From positions 1 to 41,752 of IMG/VR virus record IMGVR_UViG_3300042391_000254: a stretch of DNA of 41,752 bases. The stretch is one strand, 5' to 3'. A program made the position numbers and the translations under genes. The notes beneath the pieces were generated by a model, which saw nothing but the letters and a program-made list of their open reading frames with translations, searched no databases and was not told where the DNA came from. Of the stretch, positions 30,601 through 38,656 are shown in pieces. The number at the start of each line of letters is the position of its first letter. Within the stretch, counting starts at the first letter, position 1. Origin of the DNA: a virus.

Positions 30601-32724
30601 CGTTGGGGTAATTCTTCAGCAGGAAAAAACTACCTAAAGCCATTTGGTGTTGTAGATGACAAGCAGATTCAAGGCTACCTCCTAGAAAAAGTACAACTTG
30701 TCAAGCGCATGTTCCCATCTTATGAGGCACGTTCTGCAATCCTTAAGGGTGAAGTAACATCTCAGAAATTAGAACAATTACTTGCTCCGTATATTGATGA
30801 ATTGTATGATATCATACCATCAAACCATAACTACGAAGCATTGACATTTGGTGTAAGCGGAGTTGCTAGCGCAGCCCAGGGTTACAACAAGATGATGAAC
30901 AAGGTTATGACCAAACTGGCAAGCGTTGAAAATCCTATTCGTGGTTCTTTGTTTGATAAGATAGCAACTGAGAAGGTTGCACGACGAGCACAGTACTTAA
31001 TCGACCAGGGTGTTGAGATGACAACTACTCAGTACAATGCATTACGTCAGGGAGCGGGCCGTGAGGCTCTACAGGAGATGGAAAAGACTCTTTATACCAT
31101 CAATAACCCTAACCGCCTAATCAACTCTCTACGTGCCGTTATGGCCTTCCCAGGGGCAAATGCTAACGCATTCATGCGCTATGGTCGCCTTGCCGCTCAG
31201 AACCCAACACGTGCAGCGACTTTAGTATCTAACTACGGACGTACATACACCACATTTGGTGTTGATGAGTTTGGTAACCCAACCGATGATATCAACAAGA
31301 TGTCTCACTTGGTTATACCTGGCACTAACGAACTAGGCATGGGCTCAAGAGGTGAAGGAATTAAACTTAGTGCTCAGTCTCTAGGTTTCTTAATTAACCG
31401 TCCAGGACCATCATTCGTTACAGGACTTTCAGTAGGCCAAGTAATGCAGAAATTCCATAAGTCAGAAGCAGAAGTTGAAGAACTAATGACATGGGGTGGA
31501 ACTAACTGGTACAAGGTTATCTTCCCTTATGGTCCACCAACATCTGTTAGAGATGCTTACACTCCTCCTTGGGTTAAGAACATCGTTAACTCTGGCCCAG
31601 ACTGGCAAAGAGAACTTGCAGCCAAGATATTTGGTCAAAGTGGACAAAGAGATTACTTAAGTTCTTGGAAGTCGGTTTACAACTACAATGCAATGTTAGT
31701 TGAAATGGGAATCCAAAAGGATATGCCATCTGATGCAGAGATAGAGAAGCAAGTAAAGGGTCTCTTCCGCGCTAAGTTTTGGTCTGTATTTGCATCACCA
31801 TATGCAGGTATTCCTTACAAGATTGACAGCACTCCAATGTCTCTTACATCAAACTTGTACTACAAGTTGATAGAAAAGAACATCGCACAGGGGATGTCTA
31901 ATCAAGATGCCCGTGATGCTGCTGGTGAAGAGATGCTTACAACACTAGGTCCAGACTTCATGCTTGACAGAGTTACATTTACTGGTTCATCAAAGAATGT
32001 AAATATTCCTGCAACAAGTCAAGCATATGCCCGTGTATTTGAAGACAATGACGACCTAGTTGGTCGACTTGTTAACATTGAACCAGGTGAGATTGGTTTA
32101 GTTGGTTTGCTAACTGCAGATTTAGAATATGACCCATCTAAGCAATCGAATAACATCCTTGCTCTTCTTGCCAACCCTGGGGCAACTTTGCCAGGGACAA
32201 GTAAGAACCTTAATGAACTAAAGATGACTCCACAAGAGATTGAAACAGAACGCCTTAAGCAGCGTACCTGGAATCAATACATGGCTGCTAAAGATGCTTT
32301 AGAGGCTAAGATTACTGATGGCAAGACATTGCGTTCTCATCCAGAACTAAAGGCAGTACTGGATAATCTTGCAGTTTCTGTATTCAAAAATCAAAGCCAA
32401 GCATGGTATGACCAATATCAACTTGCTCAGAGTGGTGATACATCCTACAAGTATGCTCGCGCATTAACTGAAATTGTTACTGACAATAATTTCATGTCAA
32501 AGAATGGCAGTAGCCAACTTTGGAAAGACACTAGAGAGTTCTTAAGAGCACGAACAATGTTTGTACAAGTTTATCAGATGCTGCCAGATTACGACCCACG
32601 TAAGGCAATACTATCCGACAATTACAATTCTTGGATAGCAGCAAACGTTGGGCAATGGGATGGTAACTTGAAGACTATTATTACACGATATTTCGACAAT
32701 GATTCCTTGAAGGCGGTTAACTAA
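27682..32724 (+). CDS. Giant 1680-residue virion protein
   Basis: This is the largest gene of the window. The N-terminus is basic and helical (MSLWDSFRSTLGVGIKKVTG). There are long helical stretches; a coiled-coil-prone part lies around residues 680-870, and a helix-rich, membrane-active-looking region around 1150-1300 with PTRAATLVSNYG. No enzyme motif was found. In short-tailed phages, very large proteins near the portal are ejected to form a conduit (T7 gp16 or N4 vRNAP class by position), while in long-tailed phages such a gene would be the tape measure. I favour an internal/ejection protein. Confidence 0.6.
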   Translation: MSLWDSFRSTLGVGIKKVTGGGSYLNPEEQKKEEELTSTIRNALNDVNKSIESTAPGRVAKAATKSSADFLLKAAIQFNNKIYSPLISRPISTLGLVTDLDSPLYKKGQYEEGFQFSDITAAYNRSKKVSAMQALTKSSLIPLINPVSQLVLSTGKIDLKTVDLWNDESIKQNFVDNAVGRWYTGIGDFVVGNKGIGAAGKIVGTGVKAAAKPAGLYTKGKTVDELAADMENGILHASTNGAAGAQTVSGSHALVLAESKDWGIIEDLVMKYSTNEKLIPIIRDTTDASTVKDILLADKGNLDALARLAGTANHKLFDMGDVKSQIRTKALQDGQVPMPTGVSAERIRKAFNDAIDADPQFTKIRDAFFDEKGDFTYGAKEFMPIEPAIGAAALIKGQEAIRKTKSAIRGREYEKISGFLETTIGETAGGWVMKAVRLAGRGTEVLPAGFVSLSGMRPMQARVELTGFLNNMKMFRDGTAKVEIQPGLFEKVSVVRARLEDEYMQTLGKSPVEQVEALKSIDAKVGRMLAYKAGLYDETAINSYVARFQMNVSKGMQSVKENGYGIGYDGNVTLVDPQTVRQFAESYRFTPWDDIETQLDIEAAKGLSALGQRGSRAGRDIFGELNKVWTFDVLARPSYAFKQSLFEPIISVGLSQGINFVRNEIVAQGALRASKNFYNWSNDLLKKKVINRAEYKAVADNVNAKATMLQQAIAAKNAAEASVNDLLTNASPATKSQHLAAAQKELKAIDKIVDNIELEIRAAVVPYGITEAIPSMATLERRVKYLSQYEDVDLVALNEAQDAIDNYKTIINKMATNKKVIMDADDAVQKAYNKIDATLKELGEARVQQANVFGKSAKFKERYYSKEKNTVVINGTQHEIDSFIQEQAEGSANNFTAAVRAETQNARTQQINFFGEMAVASNVSAIKRKIPMSKIGVSEPLYFEELADIANRQYRGDTLMDLIFAETPVEEILRWGNSSAGKNYLKPFGVVDDKQIQGYLLEKVQLVKRMFPSYEARSAILKGEVTSQKLEQLLAPYIDELYDIIPSNHNYEALTFGVSGVASAAQGYNKMMNKVMTKLASVENPIRGSLFDKIATEKVARRAQYLIDQGVEMTTTQYNALRQGAGREALQEMEKTLYTINNPNRLINSLRAVMAFPGANANAFMRYGRLAAQNPTRAATLVSNYGRTYTTFGVDEFGNPTDDINKMSHLVIPGTNELGMGSRGEGIKLSAQSLGFLINRPGPSFVTGLSVGQVMQKFHKSEAEVEELMTWGGTNWYKVIFPYGPPTSVRDAYTPPWVKNIVNSGPDWQRELAAKIFGQSGQRDYLSSWKSVYNYNAMLVEMGIQKDMPSDAEIEKQVKGLFRAKFWSVFASPYAGIPYKIDSTPMSLTSNLYYKLIEKNIAQGMSNQDARDAAGEEMLTTLGPDFMLDRVTFTGSSKNVNIPATSQAYARVFEDNDDLVGRLVNIEPGEIGLVGLLTADLEYDPSKQSNNILALLANPGATLPGTSKNLNELKMTPQEIETERLKQRTWNQYMAAKDALEAKITDGKTLRSHPELKAVLDNLAVSVFKNQSQAWYDQYQLAQSGDTSYKYARALTEIVTDNNFMSKNGSSQLWKDTREFLRARTMFVQVYQMLPDYDPRKAILSDNYNSWIAANVGQWDGNLKTIITRYFDNDSLKAVN

Positions 32725-32725
32725 T

Positions 32726-33670
32726 ATGGCTCTTACAAAAGATGAAGCGCTGTTTGATGAAAACAGCAATGGCATACTAGAGCCATCTGAAAAGCAAATG
32801 ATGGACCAAATTGGTTCATACCTTAATGTAGATGCCGTTAGCAGTAATAGCGCAAAGTCTGGTACAAGCACAACATCCCAGTTAACTAAGTTAACAACCA
32901 ATACAGCACGCGCTCTTATGGAGGCCGCTGCAGAAGCGGCTGGCTTTACTGGTAAGTTTACGAGTTTAGATATCGCAAACTTTATTAAAGAGTTTGACAA
33001 AGAACAAGCACGTCAAATTGAAAAGGTAGTTACATCTACTAGCCAAAAAAGTACTTCTGGTGGGCTTACGCAGGATGCTGCTGATAAAACAATAGAAAGC
33101 ACTGTAAGAAAAGAATTCCCATCATTCTTTAACCCAAGGGAGTTTGCATCTGACTGGGTATGGAATAAGATTAATTTCAATGAAGAGGGTTCTCTTGCTG
33201 CAAAGAATATTGCAGTATTATCAGAGGTTCGTGGTCTTGTCAAGAAGTTCCAACTTATGGGTGTTTCAGACCAAGAAGTAAGAGATGCTGCAAAGCAAAT
33301 TGCTATGGGCAAGAAGACTCTTGATAACTATTCTGTAGAACTTCAACAAAAGGCTGCAATAGAATATCCACAACTTGCAGATAGATTTAAGTTAAACCCT
33401 AAATTAACAACATATGATATTGCTTCTCCTATTATCAAAATGCTTGCAAAGGTGTGGGAAGTTGAAGAAGATAGTATTGGATTCGATAACCCAATTGTTG
33501 TGTCTTACTTAAAACCAGGTGGAGCAGATGGTAAGGGTGTAGCACCATCATACTATGACTTGCTTCTAAAGGCAAAGAATGACCCAAAGTATCAGTTGAC
33601 ACAACAAGCAAATAACGAGGCACGTGATGGAGCATCATCACTTGGTAACGCGTTAGGATTTGGACTATAA
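32726..33670 (+). CDS. Virion protein with N-terminal calcium-loop-like motif
   Basis: The 314-residue protein begins with DENSNGILEPSE (about 11-22), an EF-hand/dockerin-like loop. Helical domains follow, with a conserved stretch of type YPQLADRFKLNPKLTTYDIA and SPIIKMLAKVWEVEED, seen in minor virion proteins of other actinophages. It starts 1 base after the giant gene and shares its last base with the next gene (TAATG). Probably an internal or connector protein. Confidence 0.55.
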   Translation: MALTKDEALFDENSNGILEPSEKQMMDQIGSYLNVDAVSSNSAKSGTSTTSQLTKLTTNTARALMEAAAEAAGFTGKFTSLDIANFIKEFDKEQARQIEKVVTSTSQKSTSGGLTQDAADKTIESTVRKEFPSFFNPREFASDWVWNKINFNEEGSLAAKNIAVLSEVRGLVKKFQLMGVSDQEVRDAAKQIAMGKKTLDNYSVELQQKAAIEYPQLADRFKLNPKLTTYDIASPIIKMLAKVWEVEEDSIGFDNPIVVSYLKPGGADGKGVAPSYYDLLLKAKNDPKYQLTQQANNEARDGASSLGNALGFGL

Positions 33671-34893
33671 TGGCAACTAAAGCACAGCAGGCAGCAGCAA
33701 CGGCTGCTAAACAAGATGCAGCAATGGCTCGTAGAGCAGCAGATGCAAAAGCAGCAGCCAATAAGCCTACCAATACTCCACCTAAGGTTACTACTAAGCC
33801 TAAAGATATCCAAGCAAAAATCAAAAAACTTGAAAAATTAAAAATAAAGATTCAGAAAAAAGTAGACGCTAATGATAAGGTAGATAACTCTGCTGCAGAA
33901 AGAACAGAAACTGGGAGAACTCCAGTTTATGATTCTAAGGGAAAAATAATTGGCTATAATGTAACTTATAGCGATAAGTCAAGTGAGTTTATCCAAAACG
34001 AAAGTTACGGTCAAGAAGAAACTAGAACTCTTGCAAGAGATACTTTCAAAAACACTCTAGCATTAATTATGGGTGATACCGAAGCAGGACAGCCTTGGAT
34101 AAATGAACTATATGATTTAATGCAAGGTTTTGTAAATACAGGTTCTACTGTCGAAGAAGCGCAAAACTTGGCATTACGTGAAGCAAAGAAACTAGGCAAA
34201 GCCTCTAAGTTTGTACAACGTTTTGATGCAATTTTTAAGTTACAAGATAGACTTAATGCTGGAGAAGCAGTACAAGTTCCAACTATTGCAGAGTACGTAA
34301 GGTCAGAGCAAAAACTTGGTGATGTATTCCGCGGTGTTGGACTAGGAGAACTAGCAACTCAAGATATTGCTAAAAAGATTCTTGGCGATGCAAACAAGTC
34401 TGTTGACGAAGCAACAGCATTGATTTCAGATGTATTCAACTCAATTGACAATGCTCCAGATATGCTTAAGAATGATTTAAAAACATATTTTCCTGGAGCA
34501 GACAGAACCTCTATTGCTAAGGCAATCTTGCTTGGCAAAGAAGGTGCTGTTGAACTCACAAAGAAGGTTAGAGGCATCGAGCAGTTATCTGCCGCTAAAT
34601 CACAAGGTGTAACAATTGACTTAGCAACTGGTACCAATCTTGCATTGGGTGGGGCTGACTATGGAACATCTCTTGGTAAGTTTGGAGATGTAAAGCGTCT
34701 AGAGCGTGGACAAATGCTTGGCAGAATGAGCAACATTGACCTAACTCAACAAGAAACAATTGATGCTACATTCTCACAAAATGTAAAGGCTCAAGATAAG
34801 ATTAACAAAATTGCCGAAGAAGAAATGAATAGATTCTCTGGTAGAAGCGGAAGACTAGCCTCGCAAAATAGAAGTTCTGCAGGCTTAATCTAA
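33670..34893 (+). CDS. Unknown virion protein, helical
   Basis: The 407-residue protein has an Ala/Gln/Lys-rich N-terminus with coiled-coil potential (about 1-70), a central part with YDLMQGFVNTGSTVEEAQ and KFVQRFDAIFKLQDRL, and a Gln/Ser-rich C-terminus. It continues the series of helical proteins between portal and scaffold, likely packaged inside the head. No recognised family. Confidence 0.55.
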   Translation: MATKAQQAAATAAKQDAAMARRAADAKAAANKPTNTPPKVTTKPKDIQAKIKKLEKLKIKIQKKVDANDKVDNSAAERTETGRTPVYDSKGKIIGYNVTYSDKSSEFIQNESYGQEETRTLARDTFKNTLALIMGDTEAGQPWINELYDLMQGFVNTGSTVEEAQNLALREAKKLGKASKFVQRFDAIFKLQDRLNAGEAVQVPTIAEYVRSEQKLGDVFRGVGLGELATQDIAKKILGDANKSVDEATALISDVFNSIDNAPDMLKNDLKTYFPGADRTSIAKAILLGKEGAVELTKKVRGIEQLSAAKSQGVTIDLATGTNLALGGADYGTSLGKFGDVKRLERGQMLGRMSNIDLTQQETIDATFSQNVKAQDKINKIAEEEMNRFSGRSGRLASQNRSSAGLI

Positions 34894-35012
34894 ATAGAAT
34901 CCTGAACGGACCCATCGGCCCCGTCAGAGTAATAGACCGATAGCAAGAGCCAGCCTAGTTCCCCGACTAGCAACTGAGGCTTGCGACTACAACGAATAGA
35001 AGGGTGGTTGCT
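34894..35012 (+). promoter_or_regulatory. Structured leader of the scaffold/capsid genes
   Basis: The 119 bases have several nested stems: ATCGG (34915-34919) with CCGAT, CTAGT-TCCCCG-ACTAG (about 34956-34971), and an outer GCAAG...CTTGC. It is clearly more G/C-rich than its surroundings and has no gene. It may be a 5' leader that stabilises or controls the highly expressed capsid transcript. No promoter could be fixed. Confidence 0.5.
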
Positions 35013-35495
35013 ATGAGCAACAACTACTGGGATGACGAAGACGATGAACTAGATACCGAAACAGAAGCACCTATGGACGGAAGCGACCTCTTAAAGAAGT
35101 TGCGTAAAGCCAAGCGTGCAGATGAAAAGCGTATCAAAGACCTGACAGAGCAACTCGAGACTTTGTCCAAAGGACAGCGAGAGCGAATCGTCAAAGAAAC
35201 CCTAGAAAAGAAAGGTGTAAATCCTAAAGCAATTCGCTTAGTCCTAAAGGACTTGGATGATGTTAACGAAGAGTCAGTGAATAACTGGCTCGATGAGAAC
35301 GCAGACTTGTTCGGACTAGAAACGCCACAGGATGCACCCGAGGTAAACAGCCAAAATCGTGCGGCATTACGCCAGCAAGACTTGGTTACACAGGGTGCAA
35401 TAACACCTGATAGAGCAGAAGACATGTCAATGAGAATCCAGAATGCAGAATCTGCAGAGGAAATCATCAACATGATTTACGGCTCGCAAAACTAA
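35013..35495 (+). CDS. Scaffolding protein
   Basis: ATG 35013 has AGGGTGG 5 bases upstream, which decides the start over GTG 35004. The 160-residue product starts MSNNYWDDEDDELDTE. It has an acidic N-terminus, a long charged coiled coil (about 25-75), and a C-terminal helical region (EEIINMIYGSQN). Composition and position immediately before the capsid gene are those of phage scaffolds, which guide shell assembly and then leave. Confidence 0.75.
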   Translation: MSNNYWDDEDDELDTETEAPMDGSDLLKKLRKAKRADEKRIKDLTEQLETLSKGQRERIVKETLEKKGVNPKAIRLVLKDLDDVNEESVNNWLDENADLFGLETPQDAPEVNSQNRAALRQQDLVTQGAITPDRAEDMSMRIQNAESAEEIINMIYGSQN

Positions 35496-35533
35496 TCATA
35501 GTTTCTAACTACTAAAAAAAGGAAATAACCTAT

Positions 35534-36487
35534 ATGGCTAACGCATACGTATCCGTAGATTCCGCCTCTCTTGGCGGAACTGCAGGCGGTGCTGGTTTAG
35601 TACAGAAGGCTTATGACCGACTTCTTGAATTTGCTCTACGTTCAGAGCCATTAATTCGTTCAGTCGCAGATAAGCGTCCTGCTAAGCAAAGCATTCCAGG
35701 TTCAACAGTTGTTCTACAACGCTACGTTGACCTATCACCAACAACAACTGCTCTGACAGAAACAACTGACCCAGATGCAGTAGCAATGTCTACACCAACA
35801 TCAGTTACAATTACTCTTAATGAGTACGGTAACTCTGTTCTTGTAACACGTGCTTTGGAACTCTTCAGCCTTGCTGATGTAGACCCAGCAATTGCTAACA
35901 TCATCGCTTTCAACCTAGCAGATTCAATCGACGCAGTTGCAATGACAACATTGCGCGGCGGTTCAAACGTAATTTACTCAGGTTCAACAGCAACATCAAC
36001 TGCAACAGTTACAGCAGCAGCAACAATCTCATCAGCGAATATTCGTCGTGCGGTTGCCAAGTTGCGTGCTAACAAGGCAGTGGCTCGCAAGGGCTCACTA
36101 TACTGGGCTGGACTACACCCAGAAGTTTCACACGACCTTCGTGCTGAGACAGGTTCTGCAGGATGGCTACTTCCTAACCAGTACGGTTCAGCACAGGACC
36201 GCATCTGGGCAGGCGAGATTGGTACATACGAAGGTGCATACTTCGTAGAGTCACCACGTCTATACAACGCAACAGACGGAGCATCATCTGCTCGCGTTTA
36301 CCGTACTATCATCGCTGGACAGCAAGCAATGGCAGAAGCCGTTGCCGAAGAGCCACATGTAGTAATCGGACCAGTTGTTGACAAGTTAATGCGTCACCGC
36401 CCAATGGGTTGGTACGGCGTACTTGGCTTTGCTCGCTACCGCGAAGAAGCACTATACCGAATCGAATCAGGTTCATCAATCGCATAA
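35534..36487 (+). CDS. Major capsid protein, N4-gp56-type HK97 fold
   Basis: The 317-residue protein starts MANAYVSVDSASLGGTAGG. The segment VTITLNEYGNSVLVTRALELF (in two parts, about 91-112) and a later RRAVAKLRANKAVARKG and GSLYWAGLHPEVSHDL are typical of the N4-gp56 capsid group. The end YREEALYRIESGSSIA also fits. It has biased, fast-expression-like codon use and a strong AAGGAAA site. It is followed by a stable hairpin. Confidence 0.88.
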   Translation: MANAYVSVDSASLGGTAGGAGLVQKAYDRLLEFALRSEPLIRSVADKRPAKQSIPGSTVVLQRYVDLSPTTTALTETTDPDAVAMSTPTSVTITLNEYGNSVLVTRALELFSLADVDPAIANIIAFNLADSIDAVAMTTLRGGSNVIYSGSTATSTATVTAAATISSANIRRAVAKLRANKAVARKGSLYWAGLHPEVSHDLRAETGSAGWLLPNQYGSAQDRIWAGEIGTYEGAYFVESPRLYNATDGASSARVYRTIIAGQQAMAEAVAEEPHVVIGPVVDKLMRHRPMGWYGVLGFARYREEALYRIESGSSIA

Positions 36488-36501
36488 TTGATTGACGGTT
36501 G

Positions 36502-36525
36502 AGCAGGGGGAGCAATCCCCCTGCT
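36502..36525 (+). terminator. Stable hairpin after capsid gene
   Basis: AGCAGGGGGA-GCAA-TCCCCCTGCT has a 10-bp perfect stem and a GNRA loop. It lacks a U-tract, so it may be an RNA stabiliser, or a partial terminator that lowers expression of the genes after the capsid, more than a full terminator. Confidence 0.7.
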
Positions 36526-36553
36526 TAGCAGTAAATCCATTAGAAGGAGAATC

Positions 36554-36823
36554 ATGGCAAACTGGACGTTCACAACTCCGTATGTATTAGAAGGTCCATC
36601 TGGGGGACATAGATTGTTTTACTTTGCAAATTTGCGCAAAGGGATTACAATCGTAAAGAGTGATGGAGAGTACTATCAAACTCGCTATCCAGTAGATGAA
36701 GATTTACTTGAGTACGAAGAAGTATATCGTGGTGGGTACGAATACACGGTAGATGATGCGACTAAAGCAGCACTTATTGCTGGTGGTGTTGACATTACAG
36801 AAGATAACTTTACAGCACAGTAG
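36554..36823 (+). CDS. Small beta-rich head protein
   Basis: The 89-residue protein starts MANWTFTTPYVLEGPSGGHR and contains YYQTRYPVDEDLLEYEEVYRG, a pattern of short proteins after actinophage capsid genes. AGAAGGAGA lies upstream. Possible head decoration or connector protein; unproven. Confidence 0.6.
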   Translation: MANWTFTTPYVLEGPSGGHRLFYFANLRKGITIVKSDGEYYQTRYPVDEDLLEYEEVYRGGYEYTVDDATKAALIAGGVDITEDNFTAQ

Positions 36824-36831
36824 GAGATGAA

Positions 36832-37146
36832 ATGGGACTACATCAAATACAAAAACACCCAAAATACGTAGAGGGCTGTTTTGGATGCAAAGCATCTACT
36901 CTTGAACTTGGTACAGGAGATGCTACGAGAGACATTTCAGATAAGAAATGGAACTCAGAACTACAAGCATATCGAGATGCCAAGGCTCAAGGAATTCAAC
37001 CAGGAGGCACATCACGTGCTCACGTTGAAGCAGCCTATACTGCATCAGTAACTTTAGGTAAAGCCTACAACTCAGAGACAATGCCTAAAGCACATCAGAT
37101 TAACAAAAAAACAACCGAAGTTATGAAAGAGATTGGGCAAATATAA
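36832..37146 (+). CDS. Small protein with CxxC, unknown
   Basis: The 104-residue protein starts MGLHQIQKHPKYVEGCFGCKAS. A C-x2-C pair with nearby His could bind zinc. The remainder is a helical Lys/Ala/Glu-rich chain (NSELQAYRDAKAQG). It is overlapped by the next gene (ATG at 37146). Confidence 0.6.
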   Translation: MGLHQIQKHPKYVEGCFGCKASTLELGTGDATRDISDKKWNSELQAYRDAKAQGIQPGGTSRAHVEAAYTASVTLGKAYNSETMPKAHQINKKTTEVMKEIGQI

Positions 37147-37286
37147 TGTGTATCAAATGTGGTTGCGGTAAGAAAAAGGGACAAGCAGGTTACGGAATGG
37201 GCAAGCCAGGAGCAAGCACTCCAATGAAAAAGGCTGTTAAGCGCGTAGCAAAGAAGTCATCAATGGTGCGCAAGAAGGGCATGTAA
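37146..37286 (+). CDS. 46-residue basic Cys-knuckle protein
   Basis: The frame begins in a TAATG overlap and ends just before 37289. The product starts MCIKCGCGKKKGQAGYGMG, with C2, C5 and C7, and is very rich in Lys and Gly. It may bind nucleic acid or be packaged with DNA. Confidence 0.6.
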   Translation: MCIKCGCGKKKGQAGYGMGKPGASTPMKKAVKRVAKKSSMVRKKGM

Positions 37287-37288
37287 TC

Positions 37289-37486
37289 ATGGCTCAAAAA
37301 AGAAAAGGTTTAGAAATATCACTTCCAGGTGGTGGCTCAAAGAATAGCATTACTGGAAAGATTACCCCACCAAAGCCAAAGAAGACTCCACCAACTAAAC
37401 CTAGTGGTACAGGAGCAATGGATGGCAAGCAGTATGATGCACACTTGAAAAAGATTCTCGCAGATATGAAGAAGACAAAGCGATGA
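37289..37486 (+). CDS. 65-residue basic protein
   Basis: The product starts MAQKRKGLEISLPGGGSKNS and contains a Pro/Lys-rich segment (PPKPKKTPPTKPSG) and a Lys-rich helical end. It overlaps the next gene (ATGA). Possible DNA- or RNA-binding virion protein. Confidence 0.55.
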   Translation: MAQKRKGLEISLPGGGSKNSITGKITPPKPKKTPPTKPSGTGAMDGKQYDAHLKKILADMKKTKR

Positions 37487-37638
37487 AAAAGAAAGCATTC
37501 TGGGATACTAAGAATCCCAAAAAGAAATCAACACCCTTAACGCCAGCACAGAAGGCTAAGGCTAAGGCACGTGCTAAAGCAGCAGGTCGCCCATATCCTA
37601 ACCTAGTAGATAATGCGGCAGTAAGAAATAAAAAATGA
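37483..37638 (+). CDS. 51-residue basic protein (TPAQKAKAKARAKAAGRPYPN family)
   Basis: It has start and stop overlaps (ATGA) with both neighbours. The product starts MKKKAFWDTKNPKKKSTPL and has a Lys/Ala helix followed by GRPYPNLVDNAA, a conserved ending found in short proteins of many phages. Function unknown. Confidence 0.65.
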   Translation: MKKKAFWDTKNPKKKSTPLTPAQKAKAKARAKAAGRPYPNLVDNAAVRNKK

Positions 37639-37913
37639 AAGATTCACGTTTAACGCGGGCTGGGGTGTCAGGCTATAACAAGCCTAAGAAGACTCCAAGC
37701 CACCCTACTAAGTCACATGTTGTTGTGGCTAAGGTGGGCTCTCAAGTTAAAACCATACGCTTTGGGCAACAAGGTGTATCTGGTTCTCCAAAGAAACAAG
37801 GAGAGTCTGCATCTTATGCAGCACGTCGTAAGTCTTTTAAAGCAAGACACGCAAGTAATATATCCAAAGGTAAAATGAGTGCCGCATATTGGGCAGACAA
37901 GGTGAAATGGTAA
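37635..37913 (+). CDS. DUF6321-like basic protein
   Basis: The 92-residue protein starts MKDSRLTRAGVSGYNKPKKT. The segment HVVVAKVGSQVKTIRFGQQG, then SYAARRKSFKARHASNI and KMSAAYWADKVKW, match a conserved phage family found beside capsid or connector genes. Its function is not known; the basic charge suggests nucleic-acid contact in the virion. Confidence 0.75.
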   Translation: MKDSRLTRAGVSGYNKPKKTPSHPTKSHVVVAKVGSQVKTIRFGQQGVSGSPKKQGESASYAARRKSFKARHASNISKGKMSAAYWADKVKW

Positions 37914-38638
37914 TGGCAATAGATAAGAGCACTTGGAACAAGAATGTTAAAGTTTCCCAGTCAACGATTGATGACATAAAAAAACTAGGAATGACAAAGG
38001 CACTTAAACTTGCCAGCAAAAATGCAGGAGCCAGTCAAGGTGGACTTGTAAAAGAATACCAGGAAGCAACACGCCGTCTTTATGGAGACCGTCGTTTTAA
38101 TGCTGCAACTGGAAAGTCTTCTGCACCAGCAAAGATGTCACCTAATGCTGCCGATTATGCAGCAAGCAAGTCAAAATCTAAGTCACCAAATGCTGTTGAT
38201 AGAAAAACTAAGACACTATCAAAGCCAGCATCAAAGAGTAACACTAAGTCTAATGTTATCAAGGGAACACTTGGAGCAGCAGGCGCAATTGGTGTTCTAG
38301 CCCTATCAAAGGGTAAGGCAACAGGAGCCGCTTCTAAGATGGCTCCAGGACTAGTCAAGGGTATTTCAAAGTCACGCATTGGTAAAGCATTAATTGGAAA
38401 AGAGCCAAAGATGTCACCAGCAATGCTTGCAAAGGCAAAGGCTGCAGCAGCAAGAAAGCCAAAGCCATATGAAGCAAAAGTTACAATTGGGCCTAAGGGC
38501 TCATTTGGTAAAACTACAGCGCAACAGGCTAAGTCAGGCAAGGGTACTCCTTCAGAGTATGCATCAAAGGCTGGACAGAAATCAGCACGTGCATCAATCA
38601 AGGCTAAGCGCCCAATAACTGCAAACAAGAAGAAGTAA
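37913..38638 (+). CDS. Large Lys/Ala-rich basic protein with central hydrophobic segment
   Basis: The start is ATG 37913 (TAATG overlap). The 241-residue product begins MAIDKSTWNKNVKVSQSTID. After a helical domain (about 10-55, with KEYQEATRRLYGDRRFN), it is Lys/Ser/Ala/Pro-rich, with a hydrophobic stretch (LGAAGAIGVLALSKG, about 122-136) that could enter a membrane. It resembles DNA-condensing or ejected proteins; no close family was recognised. Confidence 0.6.
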   Translation: MAIDKSTWNKNVKVSQSTIDDIKKLGMTKALKLASKNAGASQGGLVKEYQEATRRLYGDRRFNAATGKSSAPAKMSPNAADYAASKSKSKSPNAVDRKTKTLSKPASKSNTKSNVIKGTLGAAGAIGVLALSKGKATGAASKMAPGLVKGISKSRIGKALIGKEPKMSPAMLAKAKAAAARKPKPYEAKVTIGPKGSFGKTTAQQAKSGKGTPSEYASKAGQKSARASIKAKRPITANKKK

Positions 38639-38656
38639 CTAGAAAAGGTGGGGACA

